DNA of 64,000 bases from Streptomyces sp. GESEQ-35 (GCF_017948485.1 NZ_JAFFSX010000033.1:62001-126000), one strand, 5' to 3'; shown: positions 28,020 to 36,707, counted from the first letter of the stretch. Notes: generated by a model from the sequence alone, not told the origin. Numbers and translations are program-made.

Positions 28020-28625
28020 TCATGCGCCTCTTTCCAGCGCCGGATCGGGCGGGTCGGCCAAAGATTCGGCCAAGGTGCGCAGAGCCGTGCGCAGCCGGGT
28101 CTTGGCGGTGCCCTCGGGGATGCCGAGTTCGACGGCGGCCTGGCGGTAGGTGCGGCCCGCGAAGTACGCGAGGTGCACCACCTCCCGTTGCGGCTGCGGG
28201 AGTTCGGCGAGGGCGGAGTGCAGGAGGAGGGAGCGTTCGCGGTCGACGACCGTCTCGTCGGGTCCGGGGCGGGCGTCGGGGATGGCCTGGAGCATGGAGT
28301 CGTCGGCTCCGGCGTGCTTACGGTGCCGGGCCTCGCTGCGCACCCAGTCCACGGCCCGCCGGTGGGCCAGCATGGACAGCCAGGTGCGCAGCGAGCCGCG
28401 GCCCGCGTCGAAGGCGTACGGTCTGCTCCACAGCTGGGCGAAGACCTCCTGCGCCACGTCCTCGGCGGCGGCCGGACTGCGGGTCACCCGCATGGCGACG
28501 CGCCGCACCAGGCCGCCGTACGCCGTGTACGCCTCGGCCAGCGCGGACTCGTCGCCGTAGACCAGCCGCCGGTGCAGCTCCGCGTCGGCGGGCAGCTCGA
28601 CGGACGTATTGCCCGTGGACTCCAC
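28020..28625 (-). CDS. ECF-type RNA polymerase sigma factor
   Basis: The 201-residue protein has sigma region 2 (LVRRVAMRVTRSPAAAEDVAQ, FAQLWSRPYAFD, RGSLRTWLSMLAHRRAVDWVR) and region 4 (ALAELPQPQREVVHLAYF, GRTYRQAAVELGIPEGTAK). It has the size and order of SigK/SigL-like ECF sigma factors. The GTG at 28625 was chosen because upstream sequence does not match. A ZAS anti-sigma gene follows at once, as in stress-responsive ECF systems. Its target promoters are unknown; the ectoine operon ends nearby, but no clear promoter link is seen. Confidence 0.88.
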   Translation of the reverse strand: MESTGNTSVELPADAELHRRLVYGDESALAEAYTAYGGLVRRVAMRVTRSPAAAEDVAQEVFAQLWSRPYAFDAGRGSLRTWLSMLAHRRAVDWVRSEARHRKHAGADDSMLQAIPDARPGPDETVVDRERSLLLHSALAELPQPQREVVHLAYFAGRTYRQAAVELGIPEGTAKTRLRTALRTLAESLADPPDPALERGA

Positions 28626-28681
28626 GGCACCACCACCCCTGGTGCCCTTCCTAGCGTCCTCGCGCGGCCCGCGCCAGTGGT

Positions 28682-29767
28682 TCACGAAGACAGGACGTCC
28701 AGCAGACGGTCGACATCGGCGGATGTGTTGTACACGTGGAAGGCGGCGCGCAGGTTGCCGGCGCGGTCGGAGACCTCGACTCCGGCCCTGCTCAGGTCGG
28801 GTTGCCGGTGGCCGAGTCCGGGCACGGACACGATCGGTGACCCGGGGGCCGGCACGGGTGCGTGGCCGAGGGCGGCCAGGCCGCCGCGGAACCGGTCGGC
28901 GAGGGCCAGGTCGTGGGCGCGCACGGCGTCCACGCCGAGTTCCTCCAGCAGGGCGAGGGAGTGGCGGGCGCCGGCGTAGGCGAAGAGTGCCGGGCTCTCG
29001 TCGAACCGCCGTGCGGAGTGGGCGAGTTCCTCGACCGGGCCGTAGCAGGAGTCCCAGGGCTCCTCCCCCGCGACCCAGCCGGCGAAGACCGGGGTGAGGG
29101 CGCCGAGGTCCTCCGGGACGACCAGGAAGGCAACGCCGCGCGGGCAGACGAGCCACTTGAAGGCGACGGAGGTGACGTAGTCGTAGGCGTCCGCGTCGAG
29201 GTCCTGCCAGCCGGTGGCCTGGGACGCGTCGACGTAGGTACGCGCCCCGTGCTCGTGCGCGGCCGCGCGGATCGCGGGCAGGTCGGCGATCCGGCCGTCG
29301 GCCGACTGCGCAGCGCTCACCGCGACCAGCGCGGTGCCGGGCCGTACGGAGTCGGCGATCCGCTCCAGCGGCACGGTGCGCACCTTGAGGTCGCCGCGGA
29401 TGTGGAACGGCGTCACCGTGGAGCTGAAGTCGCCCTCGGCGGTGAGGACTTCGGCGCCCTCGGGGAGGGAGGCGGCGATCAGGCCCGTGTAGACGGCGAC
29501 CGAGGCGCCCGCCGCCACCCGGCGGTCGGGTACCCGGGTCAGGCGCGCGAAGGAGGCGCGGGCGGCCTCGACGTCGGCGAACATGTCGGTCGGCCGACCG
29601 GCGGCCGAAGCCTCCACGGCGGTCTGCATGGCGGCCACCGTGCGGGCCGGCATCAGCCCTGTGCTCGCGGTGTTGAGATAGGTGTTCTTCGGGGCGAACT
29701 CGGAACGGACGAAGCTCTCGAAGGTCTCCATGGGTCCACTCTGGGCCTCGATGAAGTCGTAGTCCAT
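28682..29767 (-). CDS. Class V PLP-dependent aminotransferase / cysteine desulfurase-like
   Basis: Motifs of the class V fold are NTASTGLMPARTVAAM, LTAEGDFSSTVTPF, YVDASQATGWQDLDA and SVAFKWLVCPRG with the PLP-lysine. The protein has 361 residues from 29767 or 349 from the ATG at 29731 (METFESF), which is the more conserved-looking start. Relatives include isopenicillin epimerase-like and cysteine lyase-like proteins; the substrate is unknown. It lies 56 bases from the sigma gene on the same strand, though that gap may carry a promoter. No accessory Cys typical of true desulfurases is evident. Confidence 0.8.
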   Translation of the reverse strand: MDYDFIEAQSGPMETFESFVRSEFAPKNTYLNTASTGLMPARTVAAMQTAVEASAAGRPTDMFADVEAARASFARLTRVPDRRVAAGASVAVYTGLIAASLPEGAEVLTAEGDFSSTVTPFHIRGDLKVRTVPLERIADSVRPGTALVAVSAAQSADGRIADLPAIRAAAHEHGARTYVDASQATGWQDLDADAYDYVTSVAFKWLVCPRGVAFLVVPEDLGALTPVFAGWVAGEEPWDSCYGPVEELAHSARRFDESPALFAYAGARHSLALLEELGVDAVRAHDLALADRFRGGLAALGHAPVPAPGSPIVSVPGLGHRQPDLSRAGVEVSDRAGNLRAAFHVYNTSADVDRLLDVLSS

Positions 29768-29826
29768 TGCGTATTTCTGCGTGGTTCCGCGAAGGAATCC
29801 TTATACGTCGTGCCCGACCTGCGACT

Positions 29827-30543
29827 TCAGTCCTGAGGCACCGCGCAGCCGTCGGGGCCGCAGGCGTCTGCCTCGGCTCCCTCGCCGACCAGCTTCAGCG
29901 GCGGTCGCTCGCCCCACGCCTGGGTGAGGGCCTGGGCGAAGAGCTCGGCGGGCTGGGCGCCGGAGAGGCCGTACTTGCGGTCGAGGACGAAGAAGGGCAC
30001 GCCGTTCGCGCCCAGTTCGGCCGCCTCGCGTTCGTCGGCGCGGACGTCTTCGGCGTAGGCGTCCTGGTCGGCGAGGATCTTGCGGACGTCGCCGGCGTCG
30101 AGGCCGGCCTCCGCGGCGAGTTCCACGAGCCGTTCGTCGTCGTTGAAGACGGAGCGCTCCTCGGCGAAGTTCGCCCGGTAGAAGATCTGGATCAGCTCGT
30201 TCTGGCGGCCCTGTTCCTTGGCGAAGTGGAGCAGTCGGTGCATGTCGAAGGTGTTGCCGTGGTCGCGGCCGCGGGTGCGGTAGTCCAGGTCCTCGGCGGC
30301 GGCCTGCGCGGCGAGGTTGTCCTCACCGGCCTCCGCCTGGGCCTCGCTCATGCCGTACTTCTTCGTGAGCATCGTGATCACGGGCTGGATGTCGTCCTTG
30401 GCGCGGCCCGGGTCCAGCTCGAAGGACCGGTGCACCACCTCGACCTCGTCCCGGTGCGGGAAGGCCGCGAGCGCCTTCTCGAAGCGGGCCTTGCCGACGT
30501 AGCACCAGGGGCAGGCGATGTCGCTCCAGATCTCGACGCGCAT
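29827..30543 (-). CDS. DsbA-family thiol oxidoreductase (FrnE-like)
   Basis: The protein has 238 residues and a thioredoxin-like fold, with the active site CPWC at residues 11-14 (SDIACPWCYVGK) and a helical insert (MLTKKYGMSEAQ, GNTFDMHRLLHFA). The FrnE subgroup is cytoplasmic and has no signal peptide, which fits. A second Cys pair (Cys228 and Cys233, ACGPDGC) lies at the C-terminus, which may form a second redox pair. The ATG at 30543 follows GGAGAGCC. A palindrome, TGAACGTTCA, lies 54 bases upstream. Confidence 0.88.
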   Translation of the reverse strand: MRVEIWSDIACPWCYVGKARFEKALAAFPHRDEVEVVHRSFELDPGRAKDDIQPVITMLTKKYGMSEAQAEAGEDNLAAQAAAEDLDYRTRGRDHGNTFDMHRLLHFAKEQGRQNELIQIFYRANFAEERSVFNDDERLVELAAEAGLDAGDVRKILADQDAYAEDVRADEREAAELGANGVPFFVLDRKYGLSGAQPAELFAQALTQAWGERPPLKLVGEGAEADACGPDGCAVPQD

Positions 30544-30912
30544 GTCTTCGGCTCTCCAGGTCGCACGGGAGCGGAGACTCCCTCCGCCGGAGTAGGTGAA
30601 CGTTCAAACGGCGGGGATTCATTCCGCGGGTGCCTGCGGCTGTGGGGTTGGGATGCCTGCGGCGGCCCGTGCGGGTTCGGTGGGGTGCGCGTTGCGCCTG
30701 CGGGTGTGTGTGGTGGGTCGGGGACGTGGTGGGGGTGTCCGTCCTCGGAACGGCGCGGAATCGGTTTCTTACCAACTTGCCCGTGTTGACGCGCCAACCG
30801 CTGCGGGCGGACACCCCCACCACGTCCCCTTCTCGCCGTACGCGACTGCGGGTGCTTGTGCGTCCGCCTCCGACCCAGTCGGGTGGTCCAACCCGGAGGC
30901 GCTTGTCGTTGA
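30544..30912. other. Gene-free 369-base region with a long inverted repeat and a TGAACGTTCA palindrome
   Basis: No convincing coding sequence is present, although all frames are fairly open owing to the GC content. TGAACGTTCA (30597-30606) is a perfect 10-base palindrome near the FrnE-like gene. The 30720-30829 stretch holds the long inverted repeat described separately. The remaining sequence is G/T-rich repeats. Confidence 0.5.
30720..30829. repeat. 22-bp perfect inverted repeat with 66-base spacer
   Basis: The arms 30720-30741 and 30808-30829 are exact reverse complements over 22 bases (left arm starts GGGGACGTGGTG). The spacer of 66 bases contains CGGTT/AACCG and AAACCGATTCCGCG-like sequence (read on the minus strand). 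There are no obvious target-site duplications. It could be a MITE-like element, a cruciform or a large RNA hairpin. Confidence 0.7.
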
Positions 30913-31908
30913 TCATGCCGCCGAGGACGTGAGTGTCTGCGTTGTGGTTCCGAGGCGGGTGAACTGGGTTCGGTAGGCGCTGGGGGTGAGGCCGGTGCGG
31001 CGGACCAGGTGGGTGCGGAGGGAGTCGGCGGTGCCGAGGCCGCAGGCGCGGGCCAGCTGGTCCATGGGCAGAGTGGTGGTCTCCAGGAGTTCCTTGGCGC
31101 GCTCGATGCGCTGGTGCAGCAGCCATTGCAAAGGGCTGACGCCGCTCTCGGCGTGGAAGCGCCGGGTGAGGGTGCGGACGCTGACGCCGGCGTGCCGGGC
31201 CAGGTCGGTGAGGGTGAGCGGCTTGTCGAGGTTGCGCATGGCCCAGCCGCGGGTGTCGGCGCAGACGATGCCGCGCTCGGGCGGCAGCGGGGTCTGGGTG
31301 AACTGGGTCTGGCCGCCGGGGCGTACGGGGGCGACGAGGGCGAGGCGGGCGACCTCGTTGGCGACGGCGGCGCCGTAGTCGGTGCGGATCATGTGCAGGC
31401 ACAGGTCGATGCCGGCGGCGTAGCCGGACGAGGTCAGGTACGGCCCGTCCTGGACGTACAGCACGTCGCCGCGCAGGTCGACCTGCGGGTACCGGCGGCG
31501 CAGTTCCTCGGCGTGTGCCCAGTACGTCGTGGCCCCGCGCCCGTGCAGCAGGCCCGCCTCGGCGAGCTGGAAGGCGCCTGTGCACAGGGACGCGATCCGT
31601 TTGCCGTCGGCGGCGGCCTCACGTACGGCGGTGACGATCCGCGACTCCGGCTCGAAGGGTTCCCCGGTCCCCGCGACGAGCACCGTGTCCGCCTCCCGCA
31701 CGGCTTCGAGTCCGTGCCGTACGTACAGGTCGAGCCCGCCGCTGGTGGGCAACGGCCCCGGCTCCGCCGCACAGATGACCACCTCGTAGCCGGGCCGTCC
31801 GTCCACCTCGACCTTGTCGAACAGCATCTCCGGGATGGCGAGGTTGAACATCGACACGGGCGACGGCGCGACGACGGCGATACGGCGCGGGCCGGGTGGT
31901 CGAGACAT
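30913..31908 (-). CDS. GlxA/FtrA-type AraC-family transcriptional regulator
   Basis: The 331-residue protein has an N-terminal DJ-1/PfpI-like domain (RRIAVVAPSPVSMFNLAIPEML, with ASLCTGAFQLAEAGLL containing the nucleophile-elbow Cys) and a C-terminal AraC-type double helix-turn-helix (LDKPLTLTDLARHAGVSVRT, CGLGTADSLRTHLVRR). The start ATG at 31908 was chosen because the MSRPPGPRRIAVV opening is typical; longer frames read through the divergent promoter. It is divergent from the MFS gene with a 70-base gap and probably regulates it. Confidence 0.9.
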   Translation of the reverse strand: MSRPPGPRRIAVVAPSPVSMFNLAIPEMLFDKVEVDGRPGYEVVICAAEPGPLPTSGGLDLYVRHGLEAVREADTVLVAGTGEPFEPESRIVTAVREAAADGKRIASLCTGAFQLAEAGLLHGRGATTYWAHAEELRRRYPQVDLRGDVLYVQDGPYLTSSGYAAGIDLCLHMIRTDYGAAVANEVARLALVAPVRPGGQTQFTQTPLPPERGIVCADTRGWAMRNLDKPLTLTDLARHAGVSVRTLTRRFHAESGVSPLQWLLHQRIERAKELLETTTLPMDQLARACGLGTADSLRTHLVRRTGLTPSAYRTQFTRLGTTTQTLTSSAA

Positions 31909-31978
31909 GGCCAGAACCTCCGGGTGTGTGGCAATCCGGTCACTACTGTACCGGGGCCGAGATCCGCAGTATGAGGAC

Positions 31979-33370
31979 ATGCCAACGAACCGGACCCTCA
32001 AGGGTGACCAACTCGTCTCTGTCGAGGGCGAGTTGGAGCCCGACGGCTCCTCCCCTGCCCTCACCCTCACCGCCGGCCTCCTCGGTTTCGCGCTGGTCTG
32101 CCTCGACGCGTCCATCGTGAACGTGGCCCTGCCCGCGATCGGTTCCTCTCTCGGTGGCGGGATGTCCGGTCTCCAGTGGGTGGTGGAGGCCTACACCCTG
32201 GCCTTCGCCGCGCTGATGCTGTCCACCGGTGCCTTCTCGGACCGGGCGGGGGCGAGCCGGGCGTACGCGCTCGGGGCCGCCGTCTTCACGCTCGCCTCGG
32301 CGGCCTGCGGTCTGGCGCCGAATCTGCCCGCCCTGATCGGCGCGCGGGTGGTGCAGGGCGTGGCGGCGGCCGTCGTGCTCCCTGCCTCGCTGGCGCTGGT
32401 GCGGCAGGCGTACGCCGATCCGGCGCGGCGGGCGCGTGCGGTGGCCGTGTGGGCGGCGGGCGGTTCAGCGGCTGTGGCGCTGGGTCCGGTGGTGGGCGGT
32501 GTGCTGACGACGGCCTGGGACTGGCGCGGGATCTTCTTCGTCAATCTGCCGGTCGGTGCGCTGATCCTCGCGCTGCTGCTCCGGGCCCCGCGCTCACAGC
32601 GCCGTCCCGCACCGCTGGACGTGCCCGGTCAGGTGACGGCGGTGGTGGCTCTCACGGCACTGACGTTCGCGGTGATCGAAGGGGGGACGGCGGGATGGAC
32701 GGCGCTGGGCGTGGCCGTGGTCGCCGCTGCCGCGTTCCTCCGAGTCGAGGCACGCCGGCCGCATCCGGTCGTGCCCCTCGGCCTCTTCCGCAACCGGACC
32801 GTCGCGGTGACGGTCGCCGCGGGAGCCGCGGTCAGCGTGGCCTTCTACAGCATGGTGTTCGTCTTCTCGCTCTTCTTCCAGCAGGTCCAGAGCCGCTCGG
32901 CGCTGGCCGCCGGGCTGATGTTCCTGCCGATGACCGGGCTGATCGCGGTGACGAACGTGGTGGCGGGCAAGCTCGCGGGCCGCTACGGCGCACGGCTGCC
33001 CATGGTGGCGGGGCAGGCGCTGGCCGTCGTAGGACTGCTCGTCCTGCTGTACGTCGACACCGGCACGCCTGCGGTCGTGGTGGCCCTGCTCCTCGTCCCC
33101 ATGGCGCTGGGCTGCGCACTGACGGTGCCCCCGCTGACCGCGGCGATGATGGACGCCGTGCCCGCCGAGCGGGCGGGGCTGGCGGCCGGGGTGCTCAACT
33201 CGGCGCGGCAGATGGCCGGAGCCCTGGGGATCGCCGCCTTCGGGACGCTGGTCTCCGACGGTTTCGTGGCGGGGATGCGGTGGAGCCTCGGGATCAGCGC
33301 GACCCTGCTGGCGGTGACACTGCTGCTCAGCTGCCGGCTCCCGGGGCGGGCACGTCAACCCGTGGGTTGA
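31979..33370 (+). CDS. MFS drug/proton antiporter (DHA2, EmrB/QacA type)
   Basis: This 463-residue membrane protein has about 14 hydrophobic helices. DHA2 motifs are WVVEAYTLAFAALMLSTGAF, DRAGASRAYALGAAVF and GPVVGGVL, and LPVGALILALLL. It exports drugs or toxic compounds in exchange for protons. The ATG at 31979 follows GAGGAC weakly. It is divergent from the GlxA-type regulator, so the pair looks like a regulator/efflux unit. The inducing compound is unknown. Confidence 0.9.
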   Translation: MPTNRTLKGDQLVSVEGELEPDGSSPALTLTAGLLGFALVCLDASIVNVALPAIGSSLGGGMSGLQWVVEAYTLAFAALMLSTGAFSDRAGASRAYALGAAVFTLASAACGLAPNLPALIGARVVQGVAAAVVLPASLALVRQAYADPARRARAVAVWAAGGSAAVALGPVVGGVLTTAWDWRGIFFVNLPVGALILALLLRAPRSQRRPAPLDVPGQVTAVVALTALTFAVIEGGTAGWTALGVAVVAAAAFLRVEARRPHPVVPLGLFRNRTVAVTVAAGAAVSVAFYSMVFVFSLFFQQVQSRSALAAGLMFLPMTGLIAVTNVVAGKLAGRYGARLPMVAGQALAVVGLLVLLYVDTGTPAVVVALLLVPMALGCALTVPPLTAAMMDAVPAERAGLAAGVLNSARQMAGALGIAAFGTLVSDGFVAGMRWSLGISATLLAVTLLLSCRLPGRARQPVG

Positions 33371-33383
33371 GGACGGGATCAAC

Positions 33384-33402
33384 CCCGCGGTCAACTCGCG
33401 GG
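33384..33402 (+). terminator. Hairpin after MFS gene
   Basis: CCCGCG (33384-33389) and CGCGGG (33397-33402) form a 6-bp stem with a 7-base loop, 13 bases after the MFS stop. Confidence 0.4.
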
Positions 33403-33441
33403 CCGACGTTCAAAGGCGTCCCGCGCGGCACGCTCGTGGGC

Positions 33442-33960
33442 ATGACGACGACCGACTATCTGATCTCCGCGGCCCTGGTCCTCCTGGTCATCCCGCAGAT
33501 CCGCGGCACCCGCCAGACCCTGCGCAACGCGCTGCTGCCCGTGGTGTGCGTCGCCGCCGCGGCCTCCTACTACCTGAAGTCCTTCCCGACCGAGGGGCAC
33601 GACGTCCAGCTGTACATCGTGGGTGTCGTCGCCGGTGCGGTCCTGGGCATCGCCTGTGGTGCCACCACGCGGCTGAGCCGTGCCTCGGACGGCGTCGCCC
33701 TGGCGAAGGCCGGGGCGGTGGCCGCGGCCCTGTGGATCGTGGGCATGGCCGCGCGCGCCGGGTTCGAGTACTGGGCCAACCACAGCGGCGCCACGGCGAT
33801 CGCCCGGTTCAGCGAGGACAACCTGATCACCGGTGCCGCCGCCTGGACGGCAGCGCTGCTGCTGATGGCCCTGGCCCAGGTCATGTTCCGGCTCGCGGTG
33901 GTGCGGCTCAAGGCCCGGCAGATCTCCTCGCACGCCCCCACGGCGGCGGCCCGGGTCTGA
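33442..33960 (+). CDS. Integral membrane protein of unknown function
   Basis: The protein has 172 residues with four hydrophobic helices (DYLISAALVLLVI, NALLPVVCVAAAASYYL, YIVGVVAGAVLGIACG and AAAWTAALLLMALAQV). The ATG at 33442 is chosen; a GTG at 33436 is also in frame. I do not recognise a family with confidence. It lies 123 bases upstream of a sensor kinase gene on the same strand, so it could be linked to that system, but co-transcription is not shown. Confidence 0.7.
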   Translation: MTTTDYLISAALVLLVIPQIRGTRQTLRNALLPVVCVAAAASYYLKSFPTEGHDVQLYIVGVVAGAVLGIACGATTRLSRASDGVALAKAGAVAAALWIVGMAARAGFEYWANHSGATAIARFSEDNLITGAAAWTAALLLMALAQVMFRLAVVRLKARQISSHAPTAAARV

Positions 33961-34082
33961 GCCCGATGGCGCTCCGGCAACGTCCCCGACCCGGCGGCAA
34001 CCCATCGGCTCGGCCCCGGCCTCCCGGGTCCGGGCCGGTGCCCGTCGCGCCTGCCACCGGGCGTCTCCCTATCCTTCAGACC

Positions 34083-35306
34083 ATGACGGATCTCGCGGGC
34101 GGCGCGTCGGCCGTGGTCAGTCCGCGACTGGCCGTGGCGCTCGCCGACGTCCGGGCCCGGCGCGAGCGCCGGAGCCGGCGGCTGCGGCCCGTGCTGTGGG
34201 GCATCATGGCCACCATCGTGGTGCAGGCGCTGTACTCCGACCCGGCGCCCGGCCTGCATGGGGAGCACCTCGTCGTCACCCTCGTCCTGGCCGGTTGCCT
34301 GCTGCCGCTGGCCGCCGTCGCCTCCGGGCTGTGGCAGGTGGTGGCCCCTGCGTCGTGTGTTCTGTTCTGCCTGCTGATCACCGGGTTCGGGCTCGCGCTC
34401 GGTGTCGTCCAGCCCGGTTCCACGTCCGTCCTGCCGCCGTCGGTGGCGGTGCTGTCCGCCTTTCTCGTACTCCCGCGGCGCCAGGCCGTCGTACTCGGCT
34501 GCGTCGTGGTGGGCGGTCTCGTCGCCGCCGAGCTCGCGGGGGCGGACGTCAGCGCGGGGAACGTGCTCAGCCAGCTGCTGTTCTGCGTGGTCCTCGCCCT
34601 GATGGCGATCGCCCTGCGGCAGGCCGGTGACAACGAGGAACGGGCGGAACTGCTGCTCGCGCAGCTGGCGGACGCCCGGGCGGCCGAGGCCGAGGCGGCC
34701 GCGCTGGCCGAGCGCACCCGTATCGCCCAGGACCTGCACGACGTACTCGCCCAGACCCTGTCGGGTCTCGCGGTACAGGTGCAGGCCGCGCGGCGGATGG
34801 CGCGGCGCGACGGCGCCGGCGATGACCTGCGGGAACTCCTCGACAGGGCCGGGAAGCTCGTCAAGGAGGGACTCGGCGACGCACGCCGCGCGGTGGGCGC
34901 GCTGCGCGGACAGCAGACGCCCTCGCTGGACCGTCTGCCCGAGCTGGTCGAGCGCTACCGCGTCGATCTGGAACTCGACGTCACGCTGTCCGTGACGGGG
35001 GCACGCCGTGCCCTGTCCACGGACGCCGACCTCGCGCTGTACCGCGGCGCCCAGGAGGCGCTGACGAACGCGGCCCGGTATGCCCGCGGGGCCTGCACGA
35101 CGGTGGCCCTCCGCTATGACGCCGGGAGCACGATCCTGACGGTCGAGGACCGGCGCACCACACCCGAGCCGCCTCCGGCCGCGCCGGTCGAGGGCTCCGG
35201 CCTGGGGCTGCGGGGCATGCGGGAGCGATTGAGCGCGGTCGGCGGCAGCGCGAGCGCCGGGCCGACCCCGGAGGGCTGGCGGGTGCGGATGGAGGTCCCG
35301 GTATGA
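34083..35306 (+). CDS. Sensor histidine kinase (NarL/DesK type)
   Basis: The 407-residue kinase has about five or six N-terminal hydrophobic helices (residues 35-170), then the dimerisation/phosphoacceptor helix ERTRIAQDLHDVLAQTLSG with His219, and an ATPase domain (LYRGAQEALTNAARYA, GSGLGLRGMRERL). It belongs to the HPK7 group that pairs with LuxR-type response regulators. The ATG at 34083 gives the natural N-terminus. It overlaps the downstream response regulator as ATGA. No extracellular sensor domain is seen, so it probably senses at the membrane. Confidence 0.93.
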   Translation: MTDLAGGASAVVSPRLAVALADVRARRERRSRRLRPVLWGIMATIVVQALYSDPAPGLHGEHLVVTLVLAGCLLPLAAVASGLWQVVAPASCVLFCLLITGFGLALGVVQPGSTSVLPPSVAVLSAFLVLPRRQAVVLGCVVVGGLVAAELAGADVSAGNVLSQLLFCVVLALMAIALRQAGDNEERAELLLAQLADARAAEAEAAALAERTRIAQDLHDVLAQTLSGLAVQVQAARRMARRDGAGDDLRELLDRAGKLVKEGLGDARRAVGALRGQQTPSLDRLPELVERYRVDLELDVTLSVTGARRALSTDADLALYRGAQEALTNAARYARGACTTVALRYDAGSTILTVEDRRTTPEPPPAAPVEGSGLGLRGMRERLSAVGGSASAGPTPEGWRVRMEVPV

Positions 35307-35980
35307 CCGAGCACGACGGCGAGCGGATCACGGTCCTGGTCGCGGACGACCAGCAGGTCGTGCGGGGCGGACTCGTCCTGCTGATCGGCATGCTGGACGG
35401 CATCGAGGTGGTCGGCGCGGCGCGTGACGGCGCGGAGGCCGTCCAACTGGCCGAGCGGCTGCGTCCCGACGTCGTCCTCATGGACCTCAACATGCCGGTG
35501 CTCGACGGCGTCGCGGCCACGTCTGCCGTACGGGAGAGGGCGCCGGAGAGCGCGGTGCTGGTGCTGACCACCTACGCCGACGACGACTCCGTCTTCCCGG
35601 CGCTGCGCGCGGGTGCCCGTGGCTATCTGACCAAGGACGCGGACGACGACGAGGTCGAGGCCGCGATCCGCAACGTCCACCGCGGACGCACCTGGCTCGA
35701 CCCCGTGGTCCAGGCTCGGCTCGTCGCCCACCTCCAGCCCGAGGCCGCCGCGTCCGACACCCGACGGGATGCCTTGCCGGACGGTCTGACCCCGCGCGAG
35801 GCCGAGGTGCTCACCCTCATCGCCCAGGGGCTGTCCAACGAGGAGATCTGCGCCCGGCTCGTGGTGAGCCGGGCCACGGTGAAGACGCACATCAACCGCA
35901 TCTTCGCGAAGATCGGCGCCAACGACCGCGCCCAGGCGGTGGGATACGCCTACCGCAACAACCTGGCCGACGGCGGTTAG
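35303..35980 (+). CDS. NarL/LuxR-family response regulator
   Basis: The protein has 225 residues with a receiver domain (phosphoacceptor Asp61 in PDVVLMDLNMPVLDG, and LVLTTYADDDSVF) and a LuxR-type helix-turn-helix (LTPREAEVLTLIAQGLSNEEI, VSRATVKTHINRIFAKIG). The ATG overlaps the kinase stop (ATGA), with GGAGGT at 35291-35296. It is the cognate partner of the kinase just upstream. Its target genes are unknown; the flanking DUF1349 gene is on the other strand. Confidence 0.95.
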   Translation: MTEHDGERITVLVADDQQVVRGGLVLLIGMLDGIEVVGAARDGAEAVQLAERLRPDVVLMDLNMPVLDGVAATSAVRERAPESAVLVLTTYADDDSVFPALRAGARGYLTKDADDDEVEAAIRNVHRGRTWLDPVVQARLVAHLQPEAAASDTRRDALPDGLTPREAEVLTLIAQGLSNEEICARLVVSRATVKTHINRIFAKIGANDRAQAVGYAYRNNLADGG

Positions 35981-35989
35981 CCAGGTCGC

Positions 35990-36598
35990 TCAGCTGCCGT
36001 CTCGCAGGTCCTTCGGCCAGTCGGCCCTGAACTCGATGTGGTCATACGTCACCACACACCCCTCCCCCATCGGCGACTGCGTCATGAAACCGACCAGGGC
36101 GGCGCCGGTCTCCTCCGCCCCGCCCAGCGTGAACAGCCGGACGAAGGTCCAGCGTTCGCCGTCACGGGAGGCGTGAAAGGCAAAGGAACGACCGGTCCGG
36201 CTCACCCGGAGCCAGACGGAACTGCCCTCCACGGTGAAGGAGTTGGCGTCGTCCGAGTGTCCCCGGGTGACCACCGTGCAGACGGTGGGCACGTCCGGGG
36301 AGTACTCCAGACACAGCTTGGCCCAGGCCCGCTCACCGACATGGACGTACAGCACCCCCGCGTCGAAGGCCGCCGCGAACCCGACGGTGACCCGGGCGAT
36401 CAGCTGAAAGTCCCCGACAGGGGCGCCCAGGAGGCGAGGCGCATCAGAGGCGGGGTCCAGCCCCTCACCGGTGGGCGGCACGAACCGATCCTGCCGGGAC
36501 CCGGCCCACCCGGAGAGGAACCCGTCCTCGTAGGCCCAGTGCCCGTCGGGTCCATACGCACGGAGGGGGAAAGGAAGTTCGGGAACTTGGACGTCCAT
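35990..36598 (-). CDS. DUF1349 (concanavalin-like fold) protein
   Basis: The protein has 202 residues with the DUF1349 pattern: WAYEDGFLSGWAGSRQDRFV, LLGAPVGDFQLIARVTVGF, GVLYVHVGERAWAKLC, FHASRDGERWTFVRLF and VGFMTQSPMGEGC. These beta-sandwich proteins are often found with sugar-active enzymes but have no settled role. There is no signal peptide, so it is probably cytoplasmic. It converges on the response regulator, 9 bases away, and its 5' side holds repeat copy B. Confidence 0.8.
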   Translation of the reverse strand: MDVQVPELPFPLRAYGPDGHWAYEDGFLSGWAGSRQDRFVPPTGEGLDPASDAPRLLGAPVGDFQLIARVTVGFAAAFDAGVLYVHVGERAWAKLCLEYSPDVPTVCTVVTRGHSDDANSFTVEGSSVWLRVSRTGRSFAFHASRDGERWTFVRLFTLGGAEETGAALVGFMTQSPMGEGCVVTYDHIEFRADWPKDLRDGS

Positions 36599-36631
36599 CG
36601 CTCTATTGTCTCAGGCCCGGTGGGCCCACCC

Positions 36632-36676
36632 AGGGGCGCGGGGAACTGCGCGACAAGCCACAGCCGGCCCGCAGCC
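36632..36676 (+). repeat. Dispersed intergenic repeat, copy B (short variant)
   Basis: This stretch (AGGGGCGCGGGGAACTGCGC and its tail) matches copies C, D and F. The left hairpin arm is degenerate here (CCACCCAGGGGCG). Its tail faces the 3' end of the aldehyde dehydrogenase gene on the minus strand. Confidence 0.8.
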
Positions 36677-36707
36677 CGCAGACGACCGCACCCCTACGGC
36701 GCAACCG

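Noticed and set aside
30720..30829. Long inverted repeat considered as the ends of an insertion sequence
   Set aside because: Only 66 bases lie between the arms, with no transposase; a MITE-like remnant remains possible.
30596..30976. Small plus-strand open frames between the FrnE-like gene and the GlxA-type regulator
   Set aside because: They run through the long inverted repeat and have repetitive Gly/Arg/Val composition without a ribosome site.
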